A stretch of DNA of 43,559 nt from contig JAZOQG010000069.1 in the NCBI GenBank assembly GCA_045656005.1, positions 1 to 43,559 of the forward strand. Direction: 5' to 3'. Origin of the DNA: JAZNQN01 sp045656005 (GTDB taxonomy: Bacteria; Bacillota; Clostridia; UMGS1883; UMGS1540). Below the pieces are notes generated by a model. That model worked only from the letters and a program-made list of their open reading frames with translations, had not been told where the DNA came from and ran no database searches. Each line of letters opens with the position of its first letter. Position 1 is the first letter of the stretch. Shown here piece by piece: positions 8,631 through 16,460 of the stretch. The translations under genes were made by a program, and so were the position numbers.

Positions 8631-8689
8631 AATTGAAAATGGAAAATTGAAAGTTGAAAATTAATGAAGAAAATCTGAGATTTTCAATT
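8631..8689. repeat. AT-rich intergenic element with 10-bp terminal inverted repeats
   Basis: AATTGAAAAT at the left end and its exact complement ATTTTCAATT at the right bound 59 bases made of degenerate GAAAATT units. Its length and A/T purine-rich texture suggest a small dispersed intergenic repeat. Only this one copy is in the window. Confidence 0.45.
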
Positions 8690-8744
8690 CGTATAGGTGT
8701 ATTGTTGCATAAAACACACATTATTAAAGAACAGGTGAATTTCT

Positions 8745-9239
8745 ATGCTTTTATGTGCTAAAATTGTAAATACTCATGGTGTTATGGGAGAGATGAAGGC
8801 AATATGCCTTGCAGACAGTCCCGCTTTTTTTAAGAAAATAAAAACTTTATATATAGAAAATAAGCCTTACACTCTTAAAGGACTTAAAGAGCATAAGGGA
8901 AATCTTCTTTTGCGTCTTTCGGAAATTGACAACATGGACAAGGCTGAAGCGCTTAAGGGAAAAGACGTTTATGTAAAAAGAGAAGATGCACCCCCGCTTC
9001 CAAAAGGAAGATACTATATTGTTGACCTTTTGGGACTTTCAGTTATGACAGCAGAAGGTGAAATCGGCAAAATCACAGACGTTTTTCAGACGGGAAGCAA
9101 CGACGTTTATGAGATTAAAAGCGAAAGCGGAAAAAAATACTACATACCTGTAATTGACGATGTGGTTAAAGAAATAGATATAGAAAACAAAAAGGTGTTT
9201 ATAACACCCTTAAAAGGACTTTTGGATGATGAAGATTGA
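8745..9239 (+). CDS. rimM: 16S rRNA processing protein RimM
   Basis: 164 residues. RimM helps mature the 30S subunit 3' domain. The N-terminal domain includes KIVNTHGVMGEMKA (family motif around G-x-x-G-E-x-K) and the PRC-barrel half includes YYIVDLLGLSV and the conserved tail block YIPVIDDVVKEIDIENKKV. It overlaps trmD by 14 bases, the usual coupling. The start is preceded by CAGGTGA. Confidence 0.95.
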   Translation: MLLCAKIVNTHGVMGEMKAICLADSPAFFKKIKTLYIENKPYTLKGLKEHKGNLLLRLSEIDNMDKAEALKGKDVYVKREDAPPLPKGRYYIVDLLGLSVMTAEGEIGKITDVFQTGSNDVYEIKSESGKKYYIPVIDDVVKEIDIENKKVFITPLKGLLDDED

Positions 9240-9969
9240 TGTTTTGACTTTGTTCCCTGAAATGTTTGAGGCGGTACTCGGGGAAAGTGTTATCGGCAGG
9301 GCGAGAGAAAAAAGCCTTATCGATATGAGTTTTGTAAATATCCGTGACTTTACCGAAAACAAGCATGGTAAGGTTGATGACTACCCTTATGGGGCAGGCG
9401 GGGGCATGGTTATGGCACCTCAGCCTATTTTTGATGCATATATGTCGGTGGCAGGGGACACAAAGCCTCATGTTATATATATGTCACCTCAGGGGAGTGT
9501 TTTTAATCAGCAAAAAGCAAAAGAGCTTGCCAAAAAGGAACATATAGTTATACTGTGCGGACACTATGAGGGTGTAGACGAAAGAATTATAGAAGAAATA
9601 GTTGATGAGGAAATTTCAATAGGTGACTATGTTTTAACGGGCGGAGAAATTCCTGCCATGGCAATTATAGACTCTCTTTCGAGAATGGTAGAAGGTGTTG
9701 TCGGAAAAGGCAACGGCGAGACGGAAAGCCATGAGGGGGGACTACTTGAATATCCCCAGTACACAAGACCGCCCGAGTACAGAGGGCGAACGGTGCCCGA
9801 AATTCTTTTAAGTGGACACGACGGCATGATTGCAAAATGGAGAAAATATATGTCACTTAAAAGAACGGAGCAAAAAAGACCCGATATGTATGAAAAATAC
9901 AATCTTACAAAAGACGATATAAAACTTCTCCAGGGCGGTGAACCAAAGGTTCCCCAAAAGAAGAAATAA
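9226..9969 (+). CDS. trmD: tRNA (guanine-37-N1)-methyltransferase TrmD
   Basis: 247 residues. TrmD uses S-adenosylmethionine to make m1G37, preventing frameshifting. The start MKIDVLTLFPEMF, the ILCGHYEGVDERI block and the trefoil-knot cofactor loop IGDYVLTGGEIPAMAIIDS are all present. Two adjacent ATGs (9226 and 9229) are possible; the second gives the canonical N-terminus. rplS, which commonly follows trmD, is absent: a terminator and a different transcription unit come next. Confidence 0.97.
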   Translation: MMKIDVLTLFPEMFEAVLGESVIGRAREKSLIDMSFVNIRDFTENKHGKVDDYPYGAGGGMVMAPQPIFDAYMSVAGDTKPHVIYMSPQGSVFNQQKAKELAKKEHIVILCGHYEGVDERIIEEIVDEEISIGDYVLTGGEIPAMAIIDSLSRMVEGVVGKGNGETESHEGGLLEYPQYTRPPEYRGRTVPEILLSGHDGMIAKWRKYMSLKRTEQKRPDMYEKYNLTKDDIKLLQGGEPKVPQKKK

Positions 9970-9971
9970 AG

Positions 9972-10016
9972 GAAGTCTGACGCAATAGTACGTTTTTTGC
10001 GGTCAGGCTTCTTTTT
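9972..10016 (+). terminator. Intrinsic terminator after trmD
   Basis: GAAGTCTGACGCAA pairs with TTGCGGTCAGGCTTC (one bulge and one G-U pair) and is followed by TTTTT. Confidence 0.88.
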
Positions 10017-10070
10017 GTATATTTTTATTGTTTATTTAGTTATTTTCATTGAAAAAATAGTTTTTTTTAC

Positions 10071-10099
10071 TTGATTTTTGTATATTGTTCATGTATAAT
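10071..10099 (+). promoter_or_regulatory. Sigma-A promoter of the resident solute-binding protein gene
   Basis: TTGATT at 10071-10076, 17-base spacer, TATAAT at 10094-10099. A small CGGG/CCCG hairpin lies in the leader at 10115-10127. Confidence 0.75.
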
Positions 10100-10150
10100 G
10101 AAGGAGAATTATAACGGGTTTGTCCCGAAAAGAGAGAGAGGTTAAACTTT

Positions 10151-11761
10151 ATGAAAAAAAGTCACATGAAAAAAGTGGCACTGCTTCTTGCACTCATAAT
10201 GGTTGCAGCTTCATTTGCAGGCTGCGGCAAAAAAGCAGAAGTGGCAACAAACGGTTCTCCTGTTACATACAACGGAGACAAGATTTATCCGATTCAGTGT
10301 GATGACACACTTGACTACTGGATGGGCTCTTCCACAATGTGGAATCACAAGTTTGAAAACTTTGGTGAAACACCGCTTGGAAAAGCAATCTCAGAGGCAA
10401 CAGGTGTTAAGGTAAACTACGTTCATGCACAGACAGGTCAGGACAAAGAGCAGTTCCAGATTATGCTCGCTTCCGATGACCTTCCTGATTTGGTAAGCTA
10501 TAGCTGGGGCTCATATCCCGGCGGTGCAGAAGCTGCAATAAAAGACGGATATATTCATAAACTCAATGATATCATTGACCAGTGGTCACCTGCACTTAAA
10601 GCAAGACTTGAGCAGAATGAAACATGGGAAAAAGGCTCAAAAACCGACTCAGGTACGTACTACACTTACCCAATGCTTTTGGAAGAAGGTATTTTGCAGA
10701 TTGCATACGGACCTGCAATCCGTGCCGATATTTTCAAGAAAACTGGACTTGAGGCTCCTACAACAATCGAAGAATGGGAAACTGTTTTGAAGGCTTTAAA
10801 AGCTGAGGGTGTTGAGTATCCTTTCATGGGTACAATTGATATGCTCCTTCAGACATTCGGTCCTGCATACGGTGTATATCCAAGCTGGTACAAAAACGGC
10901 GACGAAGTTGTTTACGGTTACACAGAGCCCGCCATGAAAGACCTTATGACTACACTTAACAGATGGTACAAAGAAGGTCTTATCCATCCCGATATGGCAA
11001 GTATTGACTCCAAAACAATTCACACAGATCTTTTAAACGGCGAAACTGCAATAACAATGCTCTGGTGCGGTAGCGGTATCGGAACACTTTTAAATGCTGA
11101 ACAGGACAGAAGCAAATTTGACTTAGTTGGTATTCAGTACCCTGCTATGAAAAAGGGTGAAAAAGCTGAGTACAGTTACATGACAGGAATCACCTCCACA
11201 GCTGCAGGTACAGGTATTTCCAACAACTGCAGAAACATAGAGCTTGCAGCACGTTTCCTTGACTATGGCTTCACAGAAGAAGGTCACAACCTCTTTAACT
11301 TCGGTATCGAAGGCGAAAGCTACACATGGGAAGATAAAGACGGAGAAAAATATCCCACATACACAGACCTTATCATGAATAACCCTGACGGACTTTCCAT
11401 CGGTAACGCAATGGGTCTTTACACACGTTCATGCTACAGCGGTGTAATGGTTCAGGACCAGAGATACATGGAACAGTATTATCCGACACAGCAACAGAAA
11501 AATGCTCAGCTTGAGTGGATGAAAACAAACATGGGCGAACATCTCCTGCCTCCGATTTCTATTTTGATAGAGGAAAGCGATGCTGATGCTAACACAATGG
11601 CAAACGTTAAAACTTATGTTGATGAAATGATTCTTAAGTTTATCACAGGCGAAGCTTCAATTGATAAATTTGATGAGTATGTGGCACAGGCTGATAAGTT
11701 TGGACTTCAGGAATCTTTGAAATTCAGACAGGATGCATATGAAAGATACCAGAAACGTTAA
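10151..11761 (+). CDS. Extracellular solute-binding lipoprotein, oligosaccharide ABC type
   Basis: 536 residues. A signal peptide with the lipobox-like end VAASFAGC places it as a lipid-anchored outer-face protein. The mature part (DTLDYWMGSSTMWNHKFENF, then DLPDLVSYSW, then LDYGFTEEGHNLFNFGIEGE) is that of large family-1 solute-binding proteins of the LipO/LplA group that capture sugars or glycopeptides for ABC importers. The ribosome binding site is GAGAGAGG. The gene has its own promoter and terminator and no permease or ATPase beside it. A close paralogue of nearly identical length lies at 38933 inside the mobile element. Confidence 0.92.
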   Translation: MKKSHMKKVALLLALIMVAASFAGCGKKAEVATNGSPVTYNGDKIYPIQCDDTLDYWMGSSTMWNHKFENFGETPLGKAISEATGVKVNYVHAQTGQDKEQFQIMLASDDLPDLVSYSWGSYPGGAEAAIKDGYIHKLNDIIDQWSPALKARLEQNETWEKGSKTDSGTYYTYPMLLEEGILQIAYGPAIRADIFKKTGLEAPTTIEEWETVLKALKAEGVEYPFMGTIDMLLQTFGPAYGVYPSWYKNGDEVVYGYTEPAMKDLMTTLNRWYKEGLIHPDMASIDSKTIHTDLLNGETAITMLWCGSGIGTLLNAEQDRSKFDLVGIQYPAMKKGEKAEYSYMTGITSTAAGTGISNNCRNIELAARFLDYGFTEEGHNLFNFGIEGESYTWEDKDGEKYPTYTDLIMNNPDGLSIGNAMGLYTRSCYSGVMVQDQRYMEQYYPTQQQKNAQLEWMKTNMGEHLLPPISILIEESDADANTMANVKTYVDEMILKFITGEASIDKFDEYVAQADKFGLQESLKFRQDAYERYQKR

Positions 11762-11784
11762 CTTTACGGCTGGATAAAATGCAC

Positions 11785-11839
11785 AGACCACACAAAGGCA
11801 ACACAAAGAAAAGTAATCTTATCTGTGCGTGGTCTTTTT
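11785..11839 (+). terminator. Intrinsic terminator after the solute-binding protein gene
   Basis: AGACCAC (11785-11791) pairs with GTGGTCT (11829-11835), followed by TTTT. An overlapping alternative pairing, GCACAGA with TCTGTGC, shares part of the stem. Confidence 0.75.
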
Positions 11840-11852
11840 ACAGTAAAATACG

Positions 11853-11880
11853 AAGGGAATTCGATTTTTCGAATTCCCTT
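11853..11880. terminator. Second strong hairpin downstream
   Basis: AAGGGAATTCGA pairs perfectly with TCGAATTCCCTT around a TTTT loop, followed by TAATTTTATG. It is probably a backup terminator. The stretch between here and 11955 holds nothing else recognisable. Confidence 0.7.
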
Positions 11881-11955
11881 TAATTTTATGCCTTTGTGTT
11901 ATAAGCGAATGAAAGTATAATTTGATTTGTGCATAAATATTTTAAAGATAAATTC

Positions 11956-11998
11956 AAAATGGGATGTAAAAAACTCCGTTTTTTACATCCCATTTTTT
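11956..11998 (-). terminator. Terminator of the XRE gene, also active forward
   Basis: AATGGGATGTAAAAAA and TTTTTTACATCCCATT form a perfect stem with a CTCCG loop. A- and T-runs flank both sides, so it can work in both directions. The minus-strand stop codon overlaps the stem. Confidence 0.88.
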
Positions 11999-12227
11999 AG
12001 TCAAAATCCAAGAATTTATGCGGGGGTACGTCAAGTGCTTTGGCTATGCGGAAAAGAGTGTCAAGACTTATGGGTTTATAAATATTGGGTGCTTCAATCT
12101 GACCTATAAAGCTGGTTGCAACACCCATTTTTTCTGCCAGCTTTTCCTGGGTCAGTTTTGAAAGCTTTCGGTAGTAGGAAACTTTAAGTCCTATCTTAAT
12201 ATAATTTTGTTCAAACTCGTCGGTCAT
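11997..12227 (-). CDS. XRE-family transcriptional regulator
   Basis: 76 residues, essentially one Cro/C1-type helix-turn-helix: LTQEKLAEKMGVATSFIGQI is the two-helix motif, followed by LDTLFRIAKALDVPPHKFLD. Translation start is supported by GGAGGTGATTTTTAATG on the minus strand. It is divergent from the SLOG-like gene and probably controls it through the twin palindromes at 12291-12323. No toxin or phage gene is adjacent. Confidence 0.93.
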   Translation of the reverse strand: MTDEFEQNYIKIGLKVSYYRKLSKLTQEKLAEKMGVATSFIGQIEAPNIYKPISLDTLFRIAKALDVPPHKFLDFD

Positions 12228-12259
12228 TAAAAATCACCTCCATAATTTATTATAATTAA

Positions 12260-12288
12260 TTGACATAATAGTTTTTATATGTTATATT
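12260..12288 (+). promoter_or_regulatory. Promoter of the SLOG-like gene
   Basis: TTGACA at 12260-12265, 17-base spacer, TATATT at 12283-12288. Confidence 0.75.
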
Positions 12289-12290
12289 TA

Positions 12291-12323
12291 TAATAATTAT
12301 TACTATATAAATAATAATTATTA
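12291..12323. promoter_or_regulatory. Twin 12-bp palindromes, likely XRE operator
   Basis: The palindrome TAATAATTATTA occurs exactly twice, at 12291-12302 and 12312-12323. The centres are 21 bases apart, two helical turns. Both lie just downstream of the -10 box, so a dimer on each copy would block transcription of the SLOG-like gene. Confidence 0.6.
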
Positions 12324-12358
12324 TACTATGAATTAATATTGCATACGGAGAGATAAGA

Positions 12359-12754
12359 ATGACATGTTGTTTTATCGGTCATAATGAAATTGACGAGAAC
12401 ACTTTGTGTCACATTCGCGAGGTGTCGGAAAAACTTATACTTGAAAAAGAGGTTGATACCTTTTATGTCGGGACCTTCGGAGCATTTGAAGAATGTGTGA
12501 ATGAGATTATGGACTCACTTTTAATAAAATATCCGTCTGTTAAATGTATTAAGGTTTTAATGGAGGAGACGGAGGGTGAAATTTATCCTGAAGGAATAGG
12601 AAAAATTCCAAAAAGGTTTAAGGTTTCTCATAGGAACAGATGGATGGTTTTAAAAAGCGATATCCTGGTTGCACATATAACGCATGCATGGGGAGAACCT
12701 TCAAAATTTGTGGAATTTGCAAAAAGATGGCTTCTGGAAATAATAAATGTTTAA
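12359..12754 (+). CDS. SLOG-superfamily (DUF1273/YpsA-like) protein
   Basis: 131 residues. It starts with the family's CCFIGH motif, continues with TFYVGTFGAFEECVNEI (the glycine-rich nucleotide-binding loop) and ends with RNRWMVLKSDILVAHITHAWG. This is the Rossmann-like fold of small SLOG proteins, which are thought to bind nucleotide-derived ligands. Similar stand-alone proteins are common in Firmicutes without known function. The start follows GGAGAG. It sits divergent from, and probably under control of, the XRE regulator. Confidence 0.75.
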   Translation: MTCCFIGHNEIDENTLCHIREVSEKLILEKEVDTFYVGTFGAFEECVNEIMDSLLIKYPSVKCIKVLMEETEGEIYPEGIGKIPKRFKVSHRNRWMVLKSDILVAHITHAWGEPSKFVEFAKRWLLEIINV

Positions 12755-12755
12755 A

Positions 12756-12797
12756 AAAGGAATTGCGGATATTTTTTTGCAGTTCCTTTAAATTTTG
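12756..12797 (+). terminator. Intrinsic terminator after the SLOG-like gene
   Basis: AAAGGAATTGC pairs with GCAGTTCCTTT (one G-U pair), followed by AAATTTT. Confidence 0.75.
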
Positions 12798-12808
12798 TAA
12801 AGTAATTC

Positions 12809-12837
12809 TTGATTTTTAATGCCTTACGTGGTATAAT
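12809..12837 (+). promoter_or_regulatory. Promoter of asnA-asnS-lysR
   Basis: TTGATT at 12809-12814, 17-base spacer, TATAAT at 12832-12837. The leader is only about 35 bases, too short for a T-box, which I looked for because of the asparagine genes. Confidence 0.8.
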
Positions 12838-12877
12838 TAACAGAATAGAGCTTTAGCACAGAATGGAGATGTGATTT

Positions 12878-13885
12878 ATGAATAATACTGTGATACCATC
12901 AGGATATAAGCCTTTACTTAACAATTATGATACACAAAGAGCTATCTCCTGCATAAAATCCACCTTTCAGAAAGAATTTTCCGAGGCACTTAATTTAAAA
13001 AGGGTATCAGCGCCGTTATTTGTTACGGAGGATTCAGGTTTAAATGATAATTTAAACGGATTTGAACGTGCAGTAAGCTTTGATATTCCTGCAGTCGGAA
13101 GCGAGGCACAGATTGTTCATTCACTTGCAAAATGGAAAAGACTCGCATTAAAGAGATATAATTTTACTGTAGGCGAAGGGCTTTACACCGATATGAATGC
13201 CATAAGACGTGATGAAAGCCTTGATAATATACATTCGATTTACGTTGACCAGTGGGACTGGGAAAAAATTATAACACGTGAAAACAGAAACGAGGACTAT
13301 CTTAAAAAGGTTGTAAATTCCATTGTCGGTGCAATATGCGACACATGTGACATTTTGCAGACACGTTATCCTCAGCTTCCTGCAAAACTTAAAAGAGAGG
13401 TTTCCTTTGTAACCACTCAGGAGCTTGAGGATATGTACCCAGGTATGACAGGAAGCGAAAGAGAAAATGCCTTTGTAAAAGAGCATAAAACTGCATTTAT
13501 TATGCAAATCGGTGCACCTCTTAAATCAGGTAAGCCTCACGATGGCCGTGCACCCGATTATGATGACTGGAGCTTAAACGGAGATATTTTCTTCTGGAAT
13601 GAAACCCTTTCGAGAGCATTTGAAATTTCCTCAATGGGAATAAGAGTTGACAGGGAGGCACTCGACCGTCAGCTTAAAATGGCAAATTGCGACCACAGAA
13701 GAGAGTTTCAGTTTCATAAAATGCTTTTAAATGACGAGCTTCCCCTGACTATTGGCGGAGGAATAGGTCAGTCAAGACTTTGTATGCTTATGCTGGGAAG
13801 TGCACATATTGGAGAGGTGCAGTCAAGTATATGGGACAGCGAAACCATAAAAAAATGCGAAGAAGCGGGAATTATGCTTCTTTAA
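12878..13885 (+). CDS. asnA: Aspartate--ammonia ligase (asparagine synthetase A)
   Basis: 335 residues. AsnA forms asparagine from aspartate, ammonia and ATP in the cytosol. The fold is that of class II tRNA synthetases. Visible family blocks are HSLAKWKRLALKRY, SIYVDQWDWEKII and the motif-3-like GGGIGQSRLCMLMLG near the C-terminus. Length matches the family (about 330). GGAGATG precedes the ATG. It is followed 24 bases later by asnS, linking asparagine supply to its tRNA charging. Confidence 0.97.
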   Translation: MNNTVIPSGYKPLLNNYDTQRAISCIKSTFQKEFSEALNLKRVSAPLFVTEDSGLNDNLNGFERAVSFDIPAVGSEAQIVHSLAKWKRLALKRYNFTVGEGLYTDMNAIRRDESLDNIHSIYVDQWDWEKIITRENRNEDYLKKVVNSIVGAICDTCDILQTRYPQLPAKLKREVSFVTTQELEDMYPGMTGSERENAFVKEHKTAFIMQIGAPLKSGKPHDGRAPDYDDWSLNGDIFFWNETLSRAFEISSMGIRVDREALDRQLKMANCDHRREFQFHKMLLNDELPLTIGGGIGQSRLCMLMLGSAHIGEVQSSIWDSETIKKCEEAGIMLL

Positions 13886-13909
13886 TATAGGAAAGTGGAG
13901 GAGTTTTTT

Positions 13910-15298
13910 GTGAAAACTACTGTAAAAGAAATATTTGCATCCCCTGAAAAATTTGCCGACAAAAAGGTTTTGATTTCAGGTTGGGTAAGAACAATACGTT
14001 CATCAAACGTGTTTGGATTTATCGAAATTAACGACGGTACGTTCTTTAAAAATATTCAGATTGTTTTTGAAAGCGAAAACCTTGAAAATTATAAGGAAAT
14101 CGCAGGAATGAATGTTGGTGCCGCACTTAATATTGAAGGCGTTTTAGTGCTCACTCCTGAGGCTAAACAGCCATTTGAAGTTAAAGCGACAAAGATAGAT
14201 GTTGAAGGTGCATCAACTCCTGATTATCCTTTGCAGAAGAAAAGACATTCTCTTGAATTTTTGCGTACTATTGCGCATCTTCGCCCAAGAACAAACACAT
14301 TTTCCGCAGTATTTCGCGTGAGAAGTGTTGCGGCGTATGCAATTCATAAATTCTTCAACGAACGTGGCTTTGTGTATGCTCACACACCGATTATTACTGC
14401 AAGTGACTGCGAGGGTGCAGGGGAAATGTTCCGCGTTACTACACTTGACATGGAAAATGTTCCGATGGAAGATGGTGCAGTTGACTTTTCACAGGACTTT
14501 TTCGGAAAAAGCGCAAACCTTACAGTTAGCGGTCAGCTCAGTGCAGAAACTTATGCAATGGCTTTCAGAAACGTTTACACCTTCGGTCCGACATTCAGAG
14601 CCGAAAACTCCAACACAACAAGACATGCTGCGGAATTTTGGATGATTGAGCCTGAAATTGCATTTGCAGATTTGAATGACGATATGGCACTTGCAGAAGA
14701 TATGCTCAAATTTGTTATAAATTATGTTCTGGAAAATGCAAGAGAAGAAATTGAATTTTTCAATAGCTTCATAGATAAGGGCCTTATTGAAAGACTTCAG
14801 TTTGTTGCAAATTCTGAATTTGGCAAGGTAACCTACACAGAGGCTATTGAGCTTCTTAAAAAGAATAACGATAACTTTGAATATCCCGTACACTGGGGAA
14901 GTGATTTGCAGACAGAGCACGAAAGATATCTCACAGAGGAAATTTTCAAGCGCCCCGTGTTCGTTACAGATTACCCGAAAGAAATCAAAGCATTTTATAT
15001 GCGTTTAAATGATGACGGAAAAACTGTTGCAGCTATGGACTGCCTTGTGCCCGGTATAGGCGAAATTATAGGCGGCAGTCAGAGAGAGGAAAGATACGAC
15101 ATTCTTTCCGCACGTATGAAGGAACTTGGTCTTAAAGAGGAAGATTACTGGTGGTATATGGACCTTCGTAAGTACGGTGGAACAAAGCATGCAGGCTTTG
15201 GTCTTGGCTTTGAAAGAGCAATTATGTATCTTACAGGTATGTCAAACATCCGTGACGTTGTGGCATATCCGAGAACAGTAGGAAATGCAGATTTTTAA
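13910..15298 (+). CDS. asnS: Asparagine--tRNA ligase
   Basis: About 462 residues. Class IIb synthetase: an OB-fold anticodon-binding domain (ADKKVLISGWVRTIRSSN), then the catalytic core with TFRAENSNTTRHAAEFWM (motif 2) and GFGLGFERAIMYLTGM (motif 3). The start chosen is GTG 13910, six bases after GGAGGAG; the longer frame from GTG 13895 begins inside that ribosome binding site. It is co-transcribed with asnA upstream and lysR 17 bases downstream. Confidence 0.96.
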   Translation: MKTTVKEIFASPEKFADKKVLISGWVRTIRSSNVFGFIEINDGTFFKNIQIVFESENLENYKEIAGMNVGAALNIEGVLVLTPEAKQPFEVKATKIDVEGASTPDYPLQKKRHSLEFLRTIAHLRPRTNTFSAVFRVRSVAAYAIHKFFNERGFVYAHTPIITASDCEGAGEMFRVTTLDMENVPMEDGAVDFSQDFFGKSANLTVSGQLSAETYAMAFRNVYTFGPTFRAENSNTTRHAAEFWMIEPEIAFADLNDDMALAEDMLKFVINYVLENAREEIEFFNSFIDKGLIERLQFVANSEFGKVTYTEAIELLKKNNDNFEYPVHWGSDLQTEHERYLTEEIFKRPVFVTDYPKEIKAFYMRLNDDGKTVAAMDCLVPGIGEIIGGSQREERYDILSARMKELGLKEEDYWWYMDLRKYGGTKHAGFGLGFERAIMYLTGMSNIRDVVAYPRTVGNADF

Positions 15299-15315
15299 TT
15301 TAAAGTAGGTTTTAT

Positions 15316-16254
15316 ATGAACATTATGCATCTTAAGTATGCAGTGGAAATTGACCGCACAGGCTCTATAAACAGTGCGGCGGAAAGCCTTCATGTAAGTC
15401 AGCCCAATTTAAGCCGTGCTATAAAAGAGCTTGAAAGCTCAATTGGAGTTTCTCTGTTTGTCAGAACTTCAAAGGGCATAATCACAACTGTTGAAGGCGA
15501 ACGTTTCCTGCGTCATGCGAGAAAAATTTTAAAACAAATTGAAGATGTTGAAAGAATTTACAAAAAAGGGAAAGAAAAAAAAGCATCTTTTTCAGTAGCT
15601 GTGCCGAGAGTGAGCTACATTGCGGAGGCTTTTTCAGAATTTGCAAAAAGAGTGAAAGCAAATTACGGAGAAGTTTTTTACAGAGAGACAAGTGCTTTAA
15701 GTGCCATTAAAAACGTAACTGAGGAAAACTATAATCTCGGAGTCATAAGATATGCAAAAACACATGACGGGTATTTTAAGGCAATGCTTGGCGATAATGG
15801 ACTTAATTGCGAAGTTATCTCAAGTTTTACACCTGTGGTGTTAATGAGCAGAAAATCGCCTCTTGCTGAAAAGGATAAAATATATTTTGTGGATTTAAAG
15901 GATTTTATAGGAATTGCCCATTCCGACCTTTTTGTACCCCTTATTCCTGCCCTTAAAAAAGAAGGCGAGGAATTCCCGACAGAAAGTGACAGAAGGATTT
16001 TCGTATTTGAAAGAGCGAGCCAGTTTGAGCTTCTCTCGGGAAATAATCAAACGTATATATGGGTTTCTCCTGTACCCGAAAAGTACCTGAAAATGTATAA
16101 TCTTGTGCAGAGAAAATGTGAGGATTTTCAAAACGTTTATCAGGACGTGCTGATTTATAATAAAGAATATCAGTTTACAAAGTTTGATAATATTTTTGTG
16201 GAAGAACTTAAAAAATCCAAAGAAAGAAATTTAGGAATAAAAAAAGAGCTGTGA
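15316..16254 (+). CDS. LysR-family transcriptional regulator
   Basis: 312 residues with the typical N-terminal winged helix (LKYAVEIDRTGSINSAAESL, then HVSQPNLSRAIKELE) and a periplasmic-binding-protein-like effector domain. An ATG three codons further in (15325) is an alternative start. It lies 17 bases after asnS in the same direction, so it is probably the last gene of the asparagine operon. A role in amino-acid-responsive control is plausible but unproven. Its stop codon lies in the stem of the downstream terminator. Confidence 0.93.
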   Translation: MNIMHLKYAVEIDRTGSINSAAESLHVSQPNLSRAIKELESSIGVSLFVRTSKGIITTVEGERFLRHARKILKQIEDVERIYKKGKEKKASFSVAVPRVSYIAEAFSEFAKRVKANYGEVFYRETSALSAIKNVTEENYNLGVIRYAKTHDGYFKAMLGDNGLNCEVISSFTPVVLMSRKSPLAEKDKIYFVDLKDFIGIAHSDLFVPLIPALKKEGEEFPTESDRRIFVFERASQFELLSGNNQTYIWVSPVPEKYLKMYNLVQRKCEDFQNVYQDVLIYNKEYQFTKFDNIFVEELKKSKERNLGIKKEL

Positions 16255-16280
16255 CTTTTGGTCACAGCTCTTAAGTTTTA
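16244..16280 (-). terminator. Original lysS terminator, now separated from lysS
   Basis: AAGAGCTGTGAC and GTCACAGCTCTT form a 12-bp stem. Read on the minus strand the stem is followed by TTTTTTTATTCC, a perfect intrinsic terminator. Eight bases beyond it on the other side lies a copy of the lysS 3' end, so this was the lysS terminator before insertion of the element. Read forward it also ends the lysR transcript, but with a weaker T-run. Confidence 0.85.
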
Positions 16281-16287
16281 AGCCTAT

Positions 16288-16312
16288 TTATCAAGCGGTT
16301 TCATTGTTGGGA
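16288..16312 (-). repeat. Left attachment site: residual 3' end of lysS
   Basis: On the minus strand this reads CCA ACA ATG AAA CCG CTT GAT AAA TAG, that is PTMKPLDK-stop, the exact C-terminus of the LysRS encoded at 41061. The nucleotide sequence differs only at synonymous positions and the stop. The last 13 bases (TTCATTGTTGGGA, 16300-16312) are identical to 41077-41089 and are the likely crossover core. Confidence 0.9.
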
Positions 16313-16414
16313 TGTGACTTGTGAAATCTTATAAAGTGTCACAACCTCTTAAAAGTCCGCCAAATAATAACCTTTCTCAAGAGTTTATTTTAAATATTCT
16401 TAAATCCTTTTATG

Positions 16415-16451
16415 TTTTACCCACCAAAATGGGTAAAATAATGGGTAAATT
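16415..16451. repeat. Left arm-type repeats for the integrase
   Basis: TTTTACCCA and TGGGTAAAA form an inverted pair around CCAAAA, followed by a further direct TGGGTAAA. The block from 16425 matches 40996-41021 near the right end almost base for base, with a one-base spacing difference. It lies just after the int stop codon. Bases 16313-16414 hold no gene; they contain TGTGAC/GTCACA (16313-16343) beside the core. Confidence 0.75.
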
Positions 16452-16460
16452 CTGAAAGCC

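Noticed and set aside
12756..12877. T-box leader upstream of asnA
   Set aside because: The leader from the predicted promoter is only about 35 bases and has no AGGGTGG-type T-box sequence.
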